From Leptobrachium leishanense (taxonomy: Eukaryota; Chordata; Amphibia; Anura; Megophryidae): 64,000 nucleotides of DNA. Within the stretch, counting starts at the first letter, position 1. Each line of letters starts with the position of its first letter. The position numbers and the translations under genes are program-made. Shown here in pieces: positions 42,494 to 55,229 of this stretch. The stretch covers positions 409,982,626 through 410,046,625 of the forward strand of contig CM019063.1 of the NCBI GenBank assembly GCA_009667805.1. The letters run 5' to 3'. The notes beneath the pieces were generated by a model, which was given only the letters and a program-made list of their open reading frames with translations, had not been told where the DNA came from and searched no databases.

Positions 42494-45400
42494 TTAGTCA
42501 GAATGAGTGTCTGCAGAAGCCCCGCGGGTACTAGCAGCATATCGGTCCCAGTAGTACCATTTCATAGCGGTGTCCGCCGCTTTCCCCCTATTCCCCGCAT
42601 CCAGGAGGTCGACAGAGCGGTATTCCTCCACCTTACGGATCCATTCCTCCACCGTAGGTCTGCGCGTCGATTTCCATAAAAGAGGTATCAAAGCACACGA
42701 CGCAAAAAGCATGAAAAGTAGAACCGAGCCTTTCAAAGTTTTGAGTGGAAAAGGAATGTGCAGGAGGAGGAAGCATTCAGGGGTGAGCGGCAGGTTTACA
42801 TCCGTAACCTGAGAAATAAAGTCTCGAATTCTAGCCCAGTAGGTGCTTAGGTGCGAGCAGGACCACCATATATGGAGATATGTACCAATCTGTAGTTCAC
42901 AACGCCAACATACTGAAGTGGTCGACGGGTAAACCCGGTGAAGAAAACTAGGGGAGCGGTACCAAAACGCAGCAATCTTGTACGAAGTTTCCTGGACCCT
43001 CGTCACACAGGTACCTTTATGGATAAAGGCAAACGTTTGAGTCCATTGTTCCTCAGAAATGACAATGTCCAGTTCTTGATCCCAGCGTGTGACAAAAGAG
43101 GGAATCTCAGAATCTGCTGACTGCAAGATAGAGTATAAGGTCGATATCCCGTGGGCCAACTGCGCCCCTGTTCGACAGAGTAATTCAAACGGAAGCAGCT
43201 GACGGCTTAGGCTATATCCAGAGTGAAGTCCTCGTAAGTACGACTTCACTTGTAGGAAGTTGAAGTTATCCAGTGGGGAAAGGGGACCCAATGGCGACGC
43301 AATAGGTAGCACATCCAAGTTCCCATCTGAAGGTAAGTCCATCGCTCGCAGTCTGTTCCCATCCGTCAAGCGAGCTCTCAGGGATGGTCGTATCCCAGCA
43401 GGCAGAGATGGGTTGCGAACCAGTGGTAGGAGGGGAGAGATGGCCGTTGTGAGACCATAGAGTAGTTTATATTTGTGCCAAAGACGTAGGGTCACCGACA
43501 CAGGGTTCGGATCAGATCCAACAAAACGGTATGTGCCAAGAGGGAGCCACGGAAGAGTCCATAACGGGCAGCCCGCTAAAGCAAGTTCGATGTCTAGCCA
43601 TCGTTTGGTAGAGTACTCTGCTGACCAGTCTATTAGTCGTGTCAGATGACTTGAAAGGTAGTACCGTCTCGGGTCTGGTAAAGCCAAGCCTCCTTTATGT
43701 TTTGGTTTGCATAGGATAGCAAAGCTCACACGAGGTCGCCCCCGTGGCCAAATAAATTTAAGAAGCGCCGTGCGGAGGGCAGTGAAGAAGGTCAATGGGA
43801 TCAGGATCGGGAGTGCGCCAAATGAGTACAGAAGTCTTGGCAATAGGTTCATCTTAAGGACAGCAATTCTACCCAGCCAAGAAATCATTCGTCCTGTCCA
43901 GTCCGATAAGTCGGAGCGGAAGGTCTTCAAGATGGAAAAGAAATTAAATTCTAGGATCTTTTTAGTCGAGTGAGCCAACCAAACCCCCAGATACTTCATC
44001 CGATGGGCACAGTATTGAAAAGGGTAATTGCCTCGAATCCTTCGTATGGCAGTTTGATCTAACGAAATATTGAGGAACTCCGATTTATCTCGGTTGATCC
44101 GGTAGCCAGCTACTTCGCCATAGGTTTCAAGAACCATGGTGAGTGCCGGTAAGGATGAGTCAGGGTCCGATACCAGGAAAAGAAGATCGTCTGCGTATGC
44201 TGAAACTTTGTGACACGAGTCCTGTCCACAGAGACCTTTAATATCAGTAGTACAACGGATCGCCGTTAAGAGTGAGGGCAAATAGCAACGGAGAGAGTGG
44301 GCATCCCTGGCGCGTCCCATTATGAATGTCAAAGACCTCTGACAGCATGCCGTTGGCCCGCACACGGGCTGTGGGATTATCATAAAGCGCCTGTAGCCAT
44401 CCAAGAAAGGAATTCCCGGTTCCAATACACCGTAAAACAGCAAACATGAAACTCCATCTGACTCTGTCAAACGCCTTCTCTGCATCTGTAGAAAGCAAGA
44501 GAAGGCCTTTCTGTGTCCGACGTGCCAAACCTATCACCCCCAGAACCCAAGTCGTTGCGTCACGTGCTTCTCTGCCAGGGACAAAACCCACTTGATCCGG
44601 ATGTATCAGGGACGGGAGAAGAGGGGCCAACCTGACCGCCAAGATTTTAGCTAACATTTTAAGGTCAGCGTTCAATAAGGATATGGGTTGGTAGCTCCTG
44701 ACATCAGACCCCTTCTTTCCCGGTTTGCAGATGACAGCAATAGTAGCCGAGAGCGTATGTGCGTGGAATTTAGCTCCGTCTCGAAGTGCAGAAAAGAGGG
44801 ACAATAATCGTGGCGCCAAGGTTGAGGAAAAGGCTTTATAGTACTCGGCGGGAAGCCCATCCGGACCCGGGCTCTTCCCCCCTTTAAGACTCCGTAGAAC
44901 TGATAAAATCTCCTCTCCCGTCACCGGAGCGTCCAGCAAAGTAGACATTTCCGGGCGAAGAGTACGGGTAATCTTGTCCGACAAGTAAGCCTCAATAGAC
45001 TCCACAGTAGGGCCTGAGCCAGGCACTCGATCCATATCATAAAGGTTTCGGTAAAAACGTTGAAATGCGTCTAGTATATGGTCTGGTCGCAAAGAAAGAG
45101 TCCCGTCCAGGAGCTTGAGCCGCGCGATATATGATGCTTGCTGGCGTTTACGCAAGATACGAGCGAGAAGCCTGCCTGGTTTATTTTCAAGAAGAGCAAA
45201 ATGACACTTGGCTTTCTGCGCCGCGAAGCGGATATCAGCGTTAAGTATATCGTTGAGTTCTTTGCGTTTAATCGTCAGTTGCGCGTAATCCGAATCAAGT
45301 GCCGAGGTATGATGCAGCAGTTCAAGGTCACGTATGTCACTTAGTAACGTCTGAATAAAACCCGTTCTGTTCCGCTTAAGTGCCGTAGCTCGACTAATAA

Positions 45401-46316
45401 AAGCACCACGTACCACCGCCTTATGGGCTTCCCAAATAGTAGGGACAGGAATATCCGGTGAATCATTTTCCGTAAAAAATGTGCGAAGGCAAGAGTCCAT
45501 CTTTTCGACGAAAAGTGGGTCTGTCAGCAAAGACGTATTAAGTCTCCACTGTCGCTCCGAAGGGCGGAAAAGTGGCGATGAAATAACCGTCATCAGAGTG
45601 CAGTGGTCTGACCACGTCTGCGCCAGTATGGACGTCTCTTCTACCAAGAGAACATCACATTGTCGAACAAATAAATAGTCAAGCCTAGAATAGGAAGCGT
45701 GCACAGGCGAGAAAAACTAGTAGTCTCTCTCTCCTGCATGAAAGGTCCTCCATATATCAACCAATTGGAGCTCGTCAAGGGATCTGCGAATGTGCCGGAG
45801 TACACACTGAGGAACCGAGGATCTGCCCGCCGAAGTATCCAAGCGAGGGTCCAAGGGCACGTTGAGGTCGCCCGCCACCACCAGTGTGCCCTCAGCAAAA
45901 GAGGAAAGTTGGCGTAGAATCTTTCTCAAACAGCGGTGTTGATCGACATTCGGAAGGTATATTGATGCAAATGTATATTGCTTCTCAGCAATCTTGCCCC
46001 TTACAAACAGAAATCTGCCATCTCGGTCTGTGAGAACAGCTTCCGTTATCAATGGAACCGTTTTAGAAAAGAGGATCGCTACTCCTCGACTTTTACCACC
46101 ATGGAAATCGCTAAAGTATCCATGAGGGAAATTTGAATTAAGGAGCTGCGGAGCAGAACCAAGCCGAAAGTGCGTCTCTTGTAAAAAGAGCACTGAAGTG
46201 CGGTTCGCATTAGCCTCACGGAGAAGCCGGCGGCGTTTCTCAGGTATATTAAGACCTTTGGCATTATAGGTGAGGCAACGGAGGGACTGTGGTGTAAAAC
46301 CGGGAGGCTGAGGCAT
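42494..46316 (-). pseudogene. L1 ORF2 (endonuclease-RT), one stop and one frameshift
   Basis: The ATG at 46316 opens MPQPPGFTPQSLRCLTYNAK. Endonuclease motifs are LQETHF, AGDLNVPLD and SDHCTLM. A TAG at 45717-45719 follows GERDY. The RT has LKGGKSPGPDGLPAEYYK, YQPISLLNADLK, DAEKAFDRVRW and GTRQGCPLSP; then the frame shifts near 44270, where bases appear to be lost, and continues with SAYADDLLF (about 44170) and the knuckle CWRC...GTYLHIWWSC. The frame ends ADTHSD at 42494-42496. This enzyme would nick and reverse-transcribe at the target. Confidence 0.88.
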
Positions 46317-46394
46317 TTTCACAGGTAAGAGAGGCACAACAACCACCACAACAAGTTGACAAAAAACACAAAACAAAACAACAAAAACAAGAAC

Positions 46395-46530
46395 AGTAAA
46401 AAAAAAAAAAAAAGAGAGGAGGTGGAAGGAGTAGAGAGGGTACAGAGAAAGCAGGGAGCGAGAAAGAGAGAGGAGAGAGAGAAAAAGAGGAGGGAAAAAG
46501 AAAAGTAAACAACAAGAAAGAGGAAGACAG
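46395..46530 (-). other. Pyrimidine-rich tract upstream of L1 ORF2
   Basis: On the sense strand this is an almost pure C/T stretch starting about 80 bases before the ORF2 start. L1 numbers 1 and 2 have similar tracts at 9313-9358 and about 34395-34445 before their ORF2 starts. Confidence 0.7.
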
Positions 46531-47568
46531 AAATTCAGAACAAAAAGAACAATGAGGTATAGGGTGTCGCAGAGGTAGATCTACTCGAACTCAACCAACA
46601 AAGTTCGGGTATCACCTCTGGGCAATTGACACCAGTTCCTCGTGGGCGGTCACAGGTAACACAGTACCGGTACGAAAAATGTAGAGTAATAAATTCGGAC
46701 AAGTGATAAAAATTAAAAGAATTCAAATTAGTTAGATAGAGTCCCCTCCGACTTCGGGAACAAGGAGTATGAAAACTCGAACGAAAACATAGAACATCGA
46801 AAAGGTTACAATTATGAAAAGACCACAACCCAAACCCCCACCCCGACTACAACCCCCCCTCTCGCAACCTGTTATTATCAACCTTAGTAATACAGTAAAA
46901 CAAGGAAACCCAATAGTCTTTCAGAAGAGAGGAAATAAGGCTAACAGACTAGAAGAGTGATCTCCACTTCTTCCCAATCACCACAGCCCACATTCTCCCA
47001 AGGCAATATATAAAAAAAAAAAGGATACATGAGGCTCCTCACGTGGAGAAGCCTAAAAAATTTTGAGTGAAGTGTGCATAGGTATGAGATCTAGCAGACG
47101 GGGAGCACATCAACCTTCCATGGGAGGTTAAAAATACCTAGGAGTAAAGGTGCATATGGGGGAAAGGGAGTGTTAAAATAAATAAATAAAAAAAAAGGGG
47201 GGAGAGGGGGGGAGGGAGACCGACTCTTAATCAACTGAAGTGGGACAATCATGCCTCACCAAAAGGTAAGGCTCAAAAATTGTATTGCAGTGTATTGTCT
47301 CAGGGCGAGCAACCTTACATAGTGCCCTATAAGGGACTGCAGCTGAAGTCGAGGGCATCAAGACAGTTCACACAGCGTTGGCAATTCTTCCTAGAAAGGG
47401 AGCCAAATTGCAAGGGCGGCCGATGAAGTAATGCGGCATGGCCAGATCAAAAAAGGTCCCTAGGCCAAGCAGCAGTGGAGCTGTACCACCCCGCCAATAA
47501 GAATATGTGGTAAGGTGGAGGAGTAGAGGAGAATCTTGCAGCTCGGGGGGACCAAAGAGCACGGATCA
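46531..47568 (-). other. L1 number 3 inter-ORF spacer
   Basis: Non-coding between ORF1 and the tract before ORF2, with purine-rich runs on the plus strand at about 47180-47220. It is longer than the 579-bp spacer of L1 number 2. Confidence 0.6.
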
Positions 47569-48269
47569 TCAGGCGTCTGCTGGGCGGGGGGAGGCCTCCC
47601 TCTGGACCTCCGGGTCTGGAGCCGCTGCGCCAGGGCGACGGAGGCGTCGGCGACCCCTCGATCTCTCTCTGCAGGCGTTAGGTGGTGTCGGGTCATCACG
47701 TCGGCCGTCTGTCTCCCAATTCCGTACCACACACACAGGTAAGCCCAAGGCCGAAGTAAAGTCCCGAACATCCGAGTGGTAGCAGATGGTTTGCCGAGTT
47801 CCGTTGATATTAGCAGTCAGCGCAAAGGGGAACCCCCAACGATAGGGAATCTTCGCCTGGCGCAGAGCTTGCGTAACCGGTTGTAAACAGCGCCTGGCCT
47901 CCAGTGTGTACGGAGATAAGTCTTGAAACAACTCGATCTGGCCTCCGTGGAAATCCCAAGAGAGGGAGGCACGAGCTTCAATCATGATCTTTTCTTTTAG
48001 CGTATAGTCAGTGAGACAACATATAATGTCCCTTGGGGGAGCAGTCGGAGGAGGCCGAGGGCGTAGGGCTCTGTGGGCTCTGTCCATAAGGATCACCTCA
48101 TCCGGCTCACGTCCCAGGATCAGATTAAAGGCCTCACGTAGGACAGACCGCAGGTCTTCAGGGCCATCGGACTCCACTAGGCCTCGAACCCTAATATTCC
48201 GGCGTCGCCCCCGATTATCTAAGTTGTCCACCCTCCTTTGTAATTCCCCAAACGCTGCAGGGAGAGGTA

Positions 48270-49081
48270 AGACAACAGAAATCTGGGGGCGCTGGAGAGG
48301 CAAGTGGTGGAGGGAATGATAACACCGTGGTGGAACAGTACGGCGGCTATGTTCCCCGTGGGTCTTCCCAAAAACCCAAAAAGAAGTACATATATCAAAA
48401 AAGAAAATGGAATCAGCGCCTATACAATGTCCCCCATCCGTGGGAGGTAAAAAAACACACCTAAAGAGAACACCCAAATGGAGATCGTGGGTGGAAAAGG
48501 ACAAAAAGTGGGACAATTTACCCTGTATGATCTTATGTCCAATATGGGTAGATGATGGTCACAGTACATGAAAAATAAAGAGACAAGTATATGGCACAGT
48601 ATGTCTGTACAAAACACTCAGGTGAATAAACGAGGGGAAAAGAACTCACATATGGTGGAGCCTATACAATAAAGGCTCAATATGAACGCAGTGGGTCCCT
48701 TCAGGGATGACCCCGTCCCGTCCTCATGTAGTTCCTGAGTTTACTTGCGTGGACCATATATAGGGTAGAGCAAAAACAGACCATAGTACAGCATAGCAAA
48801 CCACAGATATATAAGTCAGATGGTCGTAACACTTACGTGGTAATGAGCCTGTGTAGATACACTGGCTCCGTATATGCGCCTGGGTGCAATTGAGGATACA
48901 CCAGTCCCCTTTAGTTTAGTAGAAAGAACTGGCAGGATCTCCACCATGAAGTAAAAAAGTATTTAATATACAGGTCAAATCAATAAATGTAATAAAACCA
49001 AATAAAAGAGGATAAAACCAAAACGCGTTTCACTGCTGCCGCAGCTTCATCAGTTGGTGTCAGAACAAAATAAAATAAAAA
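48270..49081 (-). mobile_element. 812-bp hammerhead-bearing insertion in L1 ORF1
   Basis: Flanked by a perfect 16-bp duplication GCTGCAGGGAGAGGTA (48254-48269 and 49082-49097). In the sense given by its ribozyme it begins TTTTATTTTATTTTGTTCTG, has the hammerhead within 70 bases of that end and continues with non-coding sequence. No ORF was found. It may be a lone terminal repeat of a second PLE family or a small non-autonomous retrozyme-like element. It differs from the terminal repeats of the other PLEs here. Confidence 0.75.
49022..49060 (-). ncRNA. Type I hammerhead ribozyme in the 812-bp insertion
   Basis: On the minus strand: CCAA, then CTGATGA, stem II GCTGC-GGCA-GCAGT (one G-U pair), GAAA, minimal stem III ACGCGT, cleavage triplet GTT and TTGG pairing with CCAA. 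Core nucleotides are complete. Coordinates are good to a few bases. Confidence 0.8.
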
Positions 49082-49572
49082 GCTGCAGGGAGAGGTACCT
49101 GGACGACTACATGAGGCTGGTTGGCAGTATCCTCCAATCGTCCCACACGTGTTGTTAGGGTTTCCATCTCAACTCGTACCTCGTGGACGTCTCCCGCAAA
49201 ACTTTCTCACAGGTCAGCTACCATGTCCGCTAAATCTGACTTGGTGGGGAGTGCTGATATGAGTTGCTCCAGACGGCGGATAGCTGAGGCAGAGTCCGGC
49301 ATCTGGCGCGGAGTGGAGGGCCCGTCCGCCATCTTGTCTTGTGGAGGGGTAGAGGTCGTCGCTCTCGAGGGCAGGAAAAAGGGGTCTATGGGGCCCAAAG
49401 AGCGGTCCAGTCGACGTGCAGGTGGTCTAGGAGTGGATTGCTTTCCTCTGCCGCGAACCATGTCCCAGATGTCGAGCTTGTGCTGTCGTTTGTCGGAGGG
49501 GCACTCTGGAGCTCACTTGTTATGCGGCCATCTTAATCGAGGTTCAGGACACGCCCCAAGATGTCCCTTTCT

Positions 49573-49913
49573 ACCGGTTGTTTTAAAAAATATTTTTTCA
49601 AGCTGAGTTTGCACTTGAACCTCTGTAAATCAATATACACTCCAAACTTATCCACAGGGTTAGTGGGGGCGAATTTAAGACCTTTATTGAGGACACTAAT
49701 TTCTGTTCTCGTCAGATTTTTATCGCTTAAATTGAATATCCCTCTTAAAGGGATTATCTCCTCTCTCTCTTTCCTCTTCCGTAGCTGTTTTCCTGCTCTC
49801 TTGCCTCTTCTGTTTTTTCCCATGGTCTTTTCTGCCCTCCCCCCCTTTTTAATCTTAAATCCAAATCTCTGTGTTCCCCTTGTCTGTTGTTCTTGTTTAT
49901 GGGGTCCTCCCAA
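49573..49913 (-). CDS. PLE B RT ORF, N-terminal part overlapping ORF1
   Basis: In the -1 frame relative to ORF1 the sequence is open from 49913, overlapping ORF1 by about 160 bases, and reads MGKNRRGKRAGKQLRKRKER, then RGIFNLSDKNLTRTEISVLN and KFGVYIDLQRFKCKLSLKKY before the L1 junction. The ATG of MGKNRRGKR sits in GACCATGGG, a good initiation context. The RT continues beyond the L1 at 41970. Confidence 0.75.
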
Positions 49914-50902
49914 AAAACCTCCTCCTCTTGATTTTCACCCAACACTGTGAATCTATTAGATAGTGGAACATTACTGTCCAATTTCTCCCTTTCGCTCCTT
50001 TTTGTGGATGCCCTAGGGGTAAGATTAAGTGACCATTTATTGGTTGAGCCCTGATGGTAATTCTGTTGTCTATCTAAGTCCTGACTAAACCTGTGGGATC
50101 TATCCCATGGCTCTCTTCCATTCTCTCTGTGACGATAATAAGATCGTCTCTCTGAATAATTATCTTGATAGACTCTCTGATGTGGAACTCTATAGGTGTC
50201 ATTGTTTCTTAATTGGGAATCTCCGTACCTCTGATAATTCTCTCTCCTCCAATTATTTTGATGATAATCGCTGTCGTTACCTCTATTGTCCCATCTTGGA
50301 TTTCTTTTTGGCCACCTATCGTCATTAAACGTTGTTACTCTTCCCTCAATATATTCGGAATCTACTCTTTTTTCCTCATATACTTTATGAACATTTCCTT
50401 TCCTGTAATCTTCTACATCTCGTTCGTATTTCCGTTTTTTTATCACTAGAACTTCTTTTTCTATTTTTTCTAATTTCTCTCCTAGTGTTTTATGGATGTC
50501 TACAAGTTCTTCTCTAGAGTACTCTTGTTCAACCTGTTTAGACAATTGATCAACCAAACCATTAATCTTTGGTAGTTTCTCTTTTCTCTTTTGTATGACA
50601 TAATCCATCATAGTTATCGCGAACCCTTCTAACAGAATATTCCATCCTGAAATAAATTCCGGGTCATCCTTTTCCGATGACGGGGTTTTATGGAATCTTA
50701 AGCCTCTTGGTGTAATCTTATCCTTTTTATATTTTTCTAAAGTGGCTATCTCCAATTTTGTTTTCGTTTCCTTAATTAAATTTTTTTCAAGATCTATTAA
50801 TGGTCTCCTGTTATTATCACTTGTTGATTCTTTCAATTGTGAAGAAACAAATGTACCTCCCAACATAGATTCCACATTATTACCAATTCTACTTCTATAT
50901 TC
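49754..50902 (-). CDS. PLE B ORF1 (function unknown, overlaps RT ORF)
   Basis: The most likely start is the ATG of MSLLEYRSRIGN at about 50914-50902; the open frame extends to 50935. The protein is about 385 residues. It has a charged, helix-rich N-terminus (KNLIKETKTKLEIATLEKYK, DQLSKQVEQEYSREEL), a coiled-coil-like KKRKYERDVEDYRKG, an Arg/Asn/Tyr-rich middle (RRENYQRYGDSQLRNND) and a conserved tail (VPLSNRFTVLG, EEEVFWEDPINKNNRQGEHR) ending GRGKRERR. An RNA-binding role is plausible from the Arg-rich composition but not shown. It has no stop or frameshift. PLE C has the same ORF. Confidence 0.7.
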   Translation of the reverse strand, partial: EYRSRIGNNVESMLGGTFVSSQLKESTSDNNRRPLIDLEKNLIKETKTKLEIATLEKYKKDKITPRGLRFHKTPSSEKDDPEFISGWNILLEGFAITMMDYVIQKRKEKLPKINGLVDQLSKQVEQEYSREELVDIHKTLGEKLEKIEKEVLVIKKRKYERDVEDYRKGNVHKVYEEKRVDSEYIEGRVTTFNDDRWPKRNPRWDNRGNDSDYHQNNWRRENYQRYGDSQLRNNDTYRVPHQRVYQDNYSERRSYYRHRENGREPWDRSHRFSQDLDRQQNYHQGSTNKWSLNLTPRASTKRSEREKLDSNVPLSNRFTVLGENQEEEVFWEDPINKNNRQGEHRDLDLRLKRGGGQKRPWEKTEEAREQENSYGRGKRERR

Positions 50903-51607
50903 TAAGAGAGACATGTTTGGGCGGCCAAATGCCAATGGGGGAATTTACAATCCCAACAATCATACAAAGAAAAAAATGGACAGGCGCCCAAACTTGTACT
51001 GCCACCAATCAACCAATGCCAACCAGAAAATTTTAGTGGTTTCCCCCAAACCAGTAAAAATTACAAAGATAATGGTACGTATCTGGTGGCACGATGGTAG
51101 TCGCTAAATGGTAGCTGATGGTTCCCTTAGTTCACTTTATCCATATGGAGCGTATGGAGAGAAATAAACAATATATAGTGCAAATGGTATTAACACATTA
51201 AGTACAGACTGTAGTATAGTATTTCCACTCACAAATTAAAGAGCCCGAACACTGGCTCTAAGTGGATCAAGGCTCTTGGGTGCTTAACTTCTCCACTTCT
51301 AAAGGTGACCCACACCTTATAATAAATGAAGTATGGCTCATGTAGAGTGGACATGGAAAGAAAGCAAAACAACTTCCTTGTGCAGATCTTTCACAGATTA
51401 AATGGCATAAGTAGAGTTTAGCTAATCAACTCACAGTTGTTGGAGCTATAGATCAAGCTCTTAGTGTGTGTGCCTCAGGACTTATTTTAGGTAAAGCCCA
51501 AAGGACCTCTTTGGAATCCAGAACACCAGGGGAAAAATTAAAAATTAAAATTATTTATTTAACATAAATAAACAAAATACTGGCTCAGCCAGGAGACCAG
51601 GACGCGT
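50268..51607. other. Spacer between the inverted-repeat arms
   Basis: Holds the N-terminal part of PLE ORF1 (to 50935), a non-coding PLE leader with CCAGATACGTACCATTATCT (reverse) that also occurs in the other PLEs, and the broken ribozyme at its right edge. Nothing else was seen. Confidence 0.75.
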
Positions 51608-51609
51608 TT
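51597..51609 (-). other. Truncated hammerhead at the inversion junction
   Basis: The minus strand reads AAACGCGTCCTGG, the 3' half of the PLE C-type hammerhead. The CTGATGA half and stem II are replaced by inverted PLE ORF1 sequence starting at about 51608. The two sequences share TT at the junction. Confidence 0.75.
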
Positions 51610-52123
51610 ATCATCAAAATAATTGGAGGAGAGAGAATTATCAGAGGTACGGAGATTCCCAATTAAGAAACAATGACACCTATAGAGTTCCAAATCAGAG
51701 AGTCTATCAAGATAATTATTCAGAGAGATGATCTTATTATCGTCATGGAGAGAATGGAAGAGAGCCATGGGATAGATCCCACAGATTTAGTCAGGACTTA
51801 GATAGACAACAGAATTACCATCAGGGCTCAACCAATAAATGGTCACTTAATCTTACCCCTAGAGCATCCACAAAAAGGAGCGAAAGGGAGAAATTGGACA
51901 GTAATGTTCCACTATCTAATAGATTCACAAATTTTTGGTTGAAAATCAAGAGGAGGAGGTTTTTTGGGAGGACCCCATAAACAAGAACAACAGACAAGGG
52001 GAACACAGAGATTTGGATTTAAGATTAGAAAGGGGGGGAGGGCAGAAAAGACCATGGGAAAAACCAGAAGAGGCAAGAGAGCAGGAAAACCGCTACGGAA
52101 GAGGAAAGAGAGAGAGGAGATAA
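51608..52123 (+). pseudogene. PLE ORF1, C-terminal part in the right arm
   Basis: Same protein as at 49754-50902, beginning at the inversion junction. The frame changes near 51740 and 51930, where stops or shifts interrupt it, and the tail (EEEVFWEDPINKNNRQGEHR to GRGKRERR) ends at TAA 52121-52123. The N-terminal part is absent. Confidence 0.7.
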
Positions 52124-53139
52124 TCCCTTTAAGAGGGATATTCAATTTAAGTGATAAAAATCTGACAAGAACAGAAATTAGTGTCCTCAATAAAGGTCTT
52201 AAGTTCGCCCCCACTAACCCTGTGGATAAGTTTGGAGTGTATATTGATTTACAGAGGTTCAAGCGCAAACTCAGCTTGAAAAAATATTTTTTAAAACAAC
52301 CGGTAGAAAGGGACATCTTACAAAGTTGTACCCCCACTATACATACCAATTTAAAAAACAAGTCAAAATGTTTTCCACGCCACATGATCTCTGATTGGAT
52401 AAAGGTGTTTGAAAAATTAGTCATGAGGGATGTAGAAAAGATGTCTACAAAAATTAATCATTATAATCTGACTAAGGAAGAAAATTTGGCCCTTAAAAAT
52501 CTACAAAAAGACTCCAATATAGTTATAAAACCCGCCGATAAAGGCAGCGGGACAGTTATTTTATCTAAAGAACTATATCAAGAGGAGGTCAAGCGCATTT
52601 TAAATGATGACCAGACTTATGGTAAATTAAAGTCTGATCCAGTCAAAGACATAAAACACAAGATGGAACTTCTCCTTCAAGAGGGTCTAGATAGGGGTAT
52701 TCTGAACAAAGCTGAGTTTGAATATCTATCCATGAAATTTACAAGGACACCACATTTTTACATCCTCCCAAAAGTGCACAAAAATCCAGTTAAACCCCCT
52801 GGCAGGCCTATAGTAGCCGGCATAGAAACTATAACTAGCCATTTAGCAGAATATGTGGACACCATCCTCCAACCCATCGTACGTACTATTCCGTCATATT
52901 TAAAAGACACTTTAAACATGCTGCAGACATTGAAAGATATAGTCTGGCAAGAAGGTGACATCATGGTAACGTGTGATGTTAACGCGCTTTACAGCAATAT
53001 ACCCCATGAGTTTGGTTTGGTGAAATTGGAGGAAGAAATCTCCAAATCTAATTTACTAGGCAGCGAGCAGATGTCTTTCACTTTGGAGAGTGTTAAGTTC
53101 ATATTAAAGAATAATTACAAGTTGGCTGGAGGGCTATAA
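52060..53139 (+). pseudogene. PLE reverse transcriptase, N-terminal two thirds, right arm
   Basis: Uninterrupted frame from the ATG in GACCATGGG through RGIFNLSDKNLTRTEISVLN, FEKLVMRDVEKMSTK, KPADKGSGTVILSKELYQEE, KVHKNPVKPPGRPIVAGIET and TCDVNALYSNIPHEFGL to ILKNNY. It then runs into unique sequence (KLAGGL) and stops at 53139. The catalytic DD motif is missing. The frame is also open upstream to 51964, overlapping ORF1. It shows what the L1-split copy looked like before the insertion. Confidence 0.85.
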
Positions 53140-53640
53140 TTCAAAGTATGTGATTGTATGTTTTTGTCAGTGGACCATTTTCCAAGTGATCCATTTAGTG
53201 TTGACAAGTGGGGCTGCTATACTTGACAGCTCACTCATTAACAATAACCGCTCTTCCTGTTAGTCCAGCTGAGACACAAACTTTGCATGCAGCTAAGCTA
53301 TTACGGCAGGTTGGCATGCTGTTAGCCAGACAATGAGGAGATGGTATTCACTTAACACTTATAAAAAAAGTACCTCTGATTCCATGGCTCCTCTTGACCC
53401 TTGCAGAAGGAAACTGGCAGCAGATAGTTCCTATTGTCCTTCGGCTGACCCTGTGCAAAGCCGTGCTTATCTTAAACAAGCTTGTGCATATCTGGATGGA
53501 GTCCTATGGACTCCAGGTTAATAACAGCTTTGGTGTAAGGTGGCTTGCCAATATATTTTGGCAGCTCCTTCATGTTACAAGTTTATCTGATAACATAGAA
53601 GGTCACTCATACTTGAACTGATATATACAGTGTATATATA

Positions 53641-55226
<1,586 letters not shown>

Positions 55227-55229
55227 TAC

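Larger units (their letters stand above)
47569..49461 (-). pseudogene. L1 ORF1 protein, one stop and an 812-bp insertion
   Basis: The ATG at 49461 starts MVRGRGKQSTPRPPARR. A TGA at 49207-49209 follows ADMVADL. The frame stays open to VPLPAA at 49082, is interrupted by the ribozyme-bearing insertion (48270-49081), and resumes without a shift as FGELQRRVDNLDNRGRRRNI, then DRAHRALRPRPPP and APPRDIICCLTDY, ending at TAG/TGA near 47569. The coiled coil, the RRM core and the C-terminal domain can be recognised. The inserted element duplicated 16 bp of the ORF. Confidence 0.85.
41971..49557 (-). mobile_element. Full-length L1/Tx1-clade LINE number 3
   Basis: The 15-bp target duplication AAGATGTCCCTTTCT lies at 41956-41970 and 49558-49572. 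The right arm of the inverted repeat holds the unoccupied site as a single copy (52311-52325, reverse). In sense order: 5' end GGGGCGTGTCCTGAACC, ORF1, spacer, pyrimidine-rich tract, ORF2, 3' UTR and an A-rich tail (AATAAAAATTTTGAATTATAAAACAAAAC). ORF1 is split by an 812-bp insertion. The L1 itself is about 6.76 kb. Confidence 0.92.
40304..50267. repeat. Left arm of a 2.36-kb inverted duplication (contains an L1)
   Basis: Without the L1 and one copy of its duplication (41971-49572) this arm is about 2362 bp and is the reverse complement of 51608-53970. It comprises Tc1 end, unique segment, PLE RT region and part of PLE ORF1. Scattered substitutions, on the order of 1 percent from the stretches compared by eye, separate the arms. 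Confidence 0.85.
41157..51607 (-). mobile_element. Penelope-like element B, 5' half, split by an L1
   Basis: In sense order: terminal-repeat part with the 3' half of a hammerhead (51607-51597), a 5' leader (about 51596-50936), ORF1 (50902-49754) overlapping the RT ORF, then the RT N-terminal and middle parts, lost at KNNY (41157). The L1 at 41971-49557 interrupts it. PLE B differs from PLE A in keeping the 5' end but lacking the 3' end. Confidence 0.8.

Noticed and set aside
46535..46828. Minus-strand ORF upstream of L1 ORF2
   Set aside because: Lies in the L1 spacer, has no counterpart in the other two L1s and no domain.
49121..49606. 161-codon plus-strand ORF
   Set aside because: Antisense shadow of L1 ORF1 and its 5' UTR.
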